Source: Winogradskyella sp. (GTDB taxonomy: Bacteria > Bacteroidota > Bacteroidia > Flavobacteriales > Flavobacteriaceae). Taken from it: 6,778 nucleotides of DNA. The translations under genes and the position numbers were made by a program. Below, in pieces: positions 4,766 to 6,778 of the stretch; the stretch's first letter is position 1; each line of letters begins with the position of its first letter. The stretch lies in assembly GCA_030149115.1 (NCBI GenBank), contig JASBSE010000066.1, positions 1-6,778 of the forward strand, read 5' to 3'. The notes under the pieces were generated by a model. That model was not told the origin of the DNA, ran no database searches, and saw only the letters and a list, made by a program, of their open reading frames with translations.

Positions 4766-6742
4766 ATGACAGCAAAAAAAGTCCTTCTATTTAGCCTACT
4801 ATCTTTATTTTTTTCATTCAATATATTTTCTCAGGAATTAGAGCCTGTAAAATGGAATTATGAAGTTGAAAAAATTTCAGATACAGAGTTCAACCTTATT
4901 TTTAAAGCCAATGTAGATAAAGGTTGGTATATATACTCGCAAGAGCAACCATCTGAAGAAAGCTTTGCGCCAACAACTTATTTTGAATTTCAAGATGTTG
5001 AGGGAAACTATAAATTAGAAGGAAAAACATCAGAACCAGATGTGCCAACTATTTATGATAAGATTTTTCAAGAAGAAGTAAAAAAGTTTAAAGACGAGGC
5101 TGTTTTCAAGCAAAGAGTAAGCCTTATTAATAAAGACTTAAAACAAATAGATGTTAAGGTAGATTATCAAACCTGTGACGATTCAAAATGTATACCTAGT
5201 GATTTTCTGTTTAATTTTTCTTTAGATGGTTCAGAAATCGTTAAAGAAGAAGTTGTTATTGACGAAAAGAGCAAACAACTATCAGAAGGTCTTAACCTTA
5301 ATGTAACAGGTTGGGATAATTATGAAGAAGAAGTTATTGAAGAGAAGAGTAATCTTTCAATTTTTTTTCTAGGCTTTATTGGTGGTTTAATAGCGTTATT
5401 AACACCTTGTGTATTTCCTATGATTCCGTTAACGGTTTCATTCTTTACAAAGAGTGCAGGAGATCCTAAAAAAGGCTTATTCAATTCATTGTTATATGGA
5501 TTCTTCATCTTTTTAATCTATGCATTATTAAGTATTCCATTTCATTTATTAGATACTTTAGATCCTGGAATTTTAAATAACATTTCAACAAATGTTACGC
5601 TTAACCTTATTTTCTTTGCCATTTTTATCGGCTTTGCGTTTTCCTTTTTTGGATATTACGAATTAACCTTACCACAATCATGGAGTGCGGCGATGGATAG
5701 CAGAGCAAATAAAATAGGTGGTTTTATAGGCATCTTTTTTATGGCACTAACACTTGCTATAGTATCATTTTCATGTACAGGTCCTATCTTAGGTACACTA
5801 TTAGGTAGTTCGTTAACTGCAGATGGTGGAGCTACTCAACTTACCATGGGAATGAGTGGTTTTGGTTTAGCCTTAGCGTTACCTTTTACACTTTTTGCAA
5901 TGTTTCCTAAGTGGTTAAATTCTTTACCAAAATCAGGTGGATGGTTAAATACGGTAAAAGTTGTATTAGGATTTATAGAATTAGCATTAGCACTTAAGTT
6001 TTTATCTAATGCAGATTTGGTACAACATTTTGGAATTTTAAAACGTGAAATATTTATAGGTATTTGGATAGTAATAGGTATTGGGTTAGCCTTGTATTTA
6101 TTCGGAAAAATAAAGTTTCCACATGATGGTCCATTACAAAAATTAAGTAAAGGTAGAGTGTCAACAGCGTTGTTGGTTGTAGCCTTTGTGGTTTACTTAA
6201 TCCCAGGATTAACCAATACCAAATGGGCAAATTTAAAATTGCTTAGTGGTTTTCCACCACCAATGTTTTATAGTGTTTACGAAAAAACATCAGAGTGTCC
6301 TTTAGACCTTAACTGCGATAAAGATTTAGAAAGTGGTTTGGCATTAGCTAAGGCAGAAAATAAACCTATTCTTTTAGACTTTACAGGTTGGGCTTGTGTA
6401 AACTGCCGTAAAATGGAAGAGCAAGTTTGGAGTACATCTGAAGTGTATGACATTTTAATGGAAGACTATGTTATCATTTCGCTTTATGTAGATGATAAAA
6501 AGAAATTGCCAGAAGATGAGCAATTCCAATACTTAAGAAGTAATGGAACGGTTAAGGATATTGAAACAGTTGGCGACAAGTGGCAAACATTACAAACCAT
6601 TAATTTTAAGAACAACTCTCAGCCATATTATGCATTACTAGATCATAATTTTGAATTGCTAAATTCTACAAAAGCTTATGAGCCAGATGCAGATGCTTAT
6701 TACGAATGGCTAAAAACCGGTTTAGAGAATTTTAAGAAGTAA
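4766..6742 (+). CDS. dsbD: Thiol:disulfide interchange protein DsbD (three-domain electron carrier)
   Basis: A 658-residue inner-membrane protein that takes electrons from cytoplasmic thioredoxin and passes them to periplasmic thiol proteins. A signal peptide ends near FSQ (residues 21-23). The N-terminal immunoglobulin-like DsbD-alpha domain holds the pair C137/C142 in YQTCDDSKCIPSDF. The membrane core has about eight helices, with the two redox cysteines C215 (LTPCVFPMIPLTVSFF) and C337 (SFSCTGPILG). The C-terminal thioredoxin domain holds C544-V-N-C547 (DFTGWACVNCRKMEE) and cis-Pro P620. All six canonical cysteines are present. There is an additional pair, C511/C517 (ECPLDLNC), in the linker before the thioredoxin domain. 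It is longer than E. coli DsbD (565 residues). The frame extends to TTG at 4745, but that codon overlaps the -7 box, and ATG 4766 gives the better signal peptide. Likely clients are the exported redoxins encoded just upstream. Confidence 0.93.
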   Translation: MTAKKVLLFSLLSLFFSFNIFSQELEPVKWNYEVEKISDTEFNLIFKANVDKGWYIYSQEQPSEESFAPTTYFEFQDVEGNYKLEGKTSEPDVPTIYDKIFQEEVKKFKDEAVFKQRVSLINKDLKQIDVKVDYQTCDDSKCIPSDFLFNFSLDGSEIVKEEVVIDEKSKQLSEGLNLNVTGWDNYEEEVIEEKSNLSIFFLGFIGGLIALLTPCVFPMIPLTVSFFTKSAGDPKKGLFNSLLYGFFIFLIYALLSIPFHLLDTLDPGILNNISTNVTLNLIFFAIFIGFAFSFFGYYELTLPQSWSAAMDSRANKIGGFIGIFFMALTLAIVSFSCTGPILGTLLGSSLTADGGATQLTMGMSGFGLALALPFTLFAMFPKWLNSLPKSGGWLNTVKVVLGFIELALALKFLSNADLVQHFGILKREIFIGIWIVIGIGLALYLFGKIKFPHDGPLQKLSKGRVSTALLVVAFVVYLIPGLTNTKWANLKLLSGFPPPMFYSVYEKTSECPLDLNCDKDLESGLALAKAENKPILLDFTGWACVNCRKMEEQVWSTSEVYDILMEDYVIISLYVDDKKKLPEDEQFQYLRSNGTVKDIETVGDKWQTLQTINFKNNSQPYYALLDHNFELLNSTKAYEPDADAYYEWLKTGLENFKK

Positions 6743-6778
6743 TTATACTTCAAAATAAACATCTTCAAACGGTACTCT
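6743..6778 (-). CDS. Possible C-terminal end of a convergent gene (cut by right edge)
   Basis: On the minus strand the last 36 bases read as an open frame of 11 codons (RVPFEDVYFEV) ending in TAA at 6745-6743, directly abutting the dsbD stop codon. No terminator lies between, and the absence of other sequence to the edge suggests a convergent gene ending here. Eleven codons are too few to identify it or to rule out chance. Confidence 0.3.
   Translation of the reverse strand, partial: RVPFEDVYFEV

Noticed and set aside
5320..5508. Minus-strand open frame of 62 codons opposite the first DsbD membrane helix
   Set aside because: No family features; it is antisense to the conserved LTPCVFPMIPLT region of DsbD.

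Overview
The window is AT-rich and reads as chromosomal DNA of a Flavobacteriaceae-like member of the Bacteroidota. The evidence is the protein families and lipoprotein signals present, the absence of Shine-Dalgarno sequences before the genes, and several promoter-like boxes that fit the Bacteroidota consensus (TAnnTTTG, with TTG about 19 nt upstream). I see no mobile element, CRISPR array, tRNA or rRNA.

Left end, minus strand (1-600): the first 150 codons of trpE (anthranilate synthase component I) run off the left edge. They are preceded by a compact tryptophan attenuator. This has a strong consensus promoter, an 18-residue leader peptide with three consecutive Trp codons (MKTITNHTWWWNFANSCS), and a 13-bp terminator hairpin ending 16 nt before trpE. 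A segment over the leader peptide's stop codon is complementary to the terminator loop and arm, which suggests a simple ribosome-controlled switch. The leader and the partial trpE are both too short or incomplete to show up as ordinary ORFs.

Middle, minus strand (632-2470): a three-gene unit reads marR-type regulator -> FMN nitroreductase -> secreted YceI-family protein, closed by a hairpin terminator. An identical perfect palindrome (TTGTATATACAA) lies before both marR and the nitroreductase gene. Before marR it overlaps the -7 box and the start codon. It is the obvious candidate operator for the MarR protein. I infer a self-regulated stress or detoxification unit, possibly concerned with quinones or isoprenoids.

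Right, plus strand (2546-6742): a thiol-redox neighbourhood in three transcription blocks. (a) A TlpA-type thioredoxin lipoprotein and a secreted PRX_like1-type redoxin, then a terminator. (b) A small cytoplasmic rhodanese (TTG start) and a rhodanese lipoprotein, then a terminator. (c) A full-length DsbD that would carry electrons from cytoplasmic thioredoxin across the inner membrane to periplasmic thiol proteins such as those in block (a). A convergent gene may end immediately after dsbD at the right edge.
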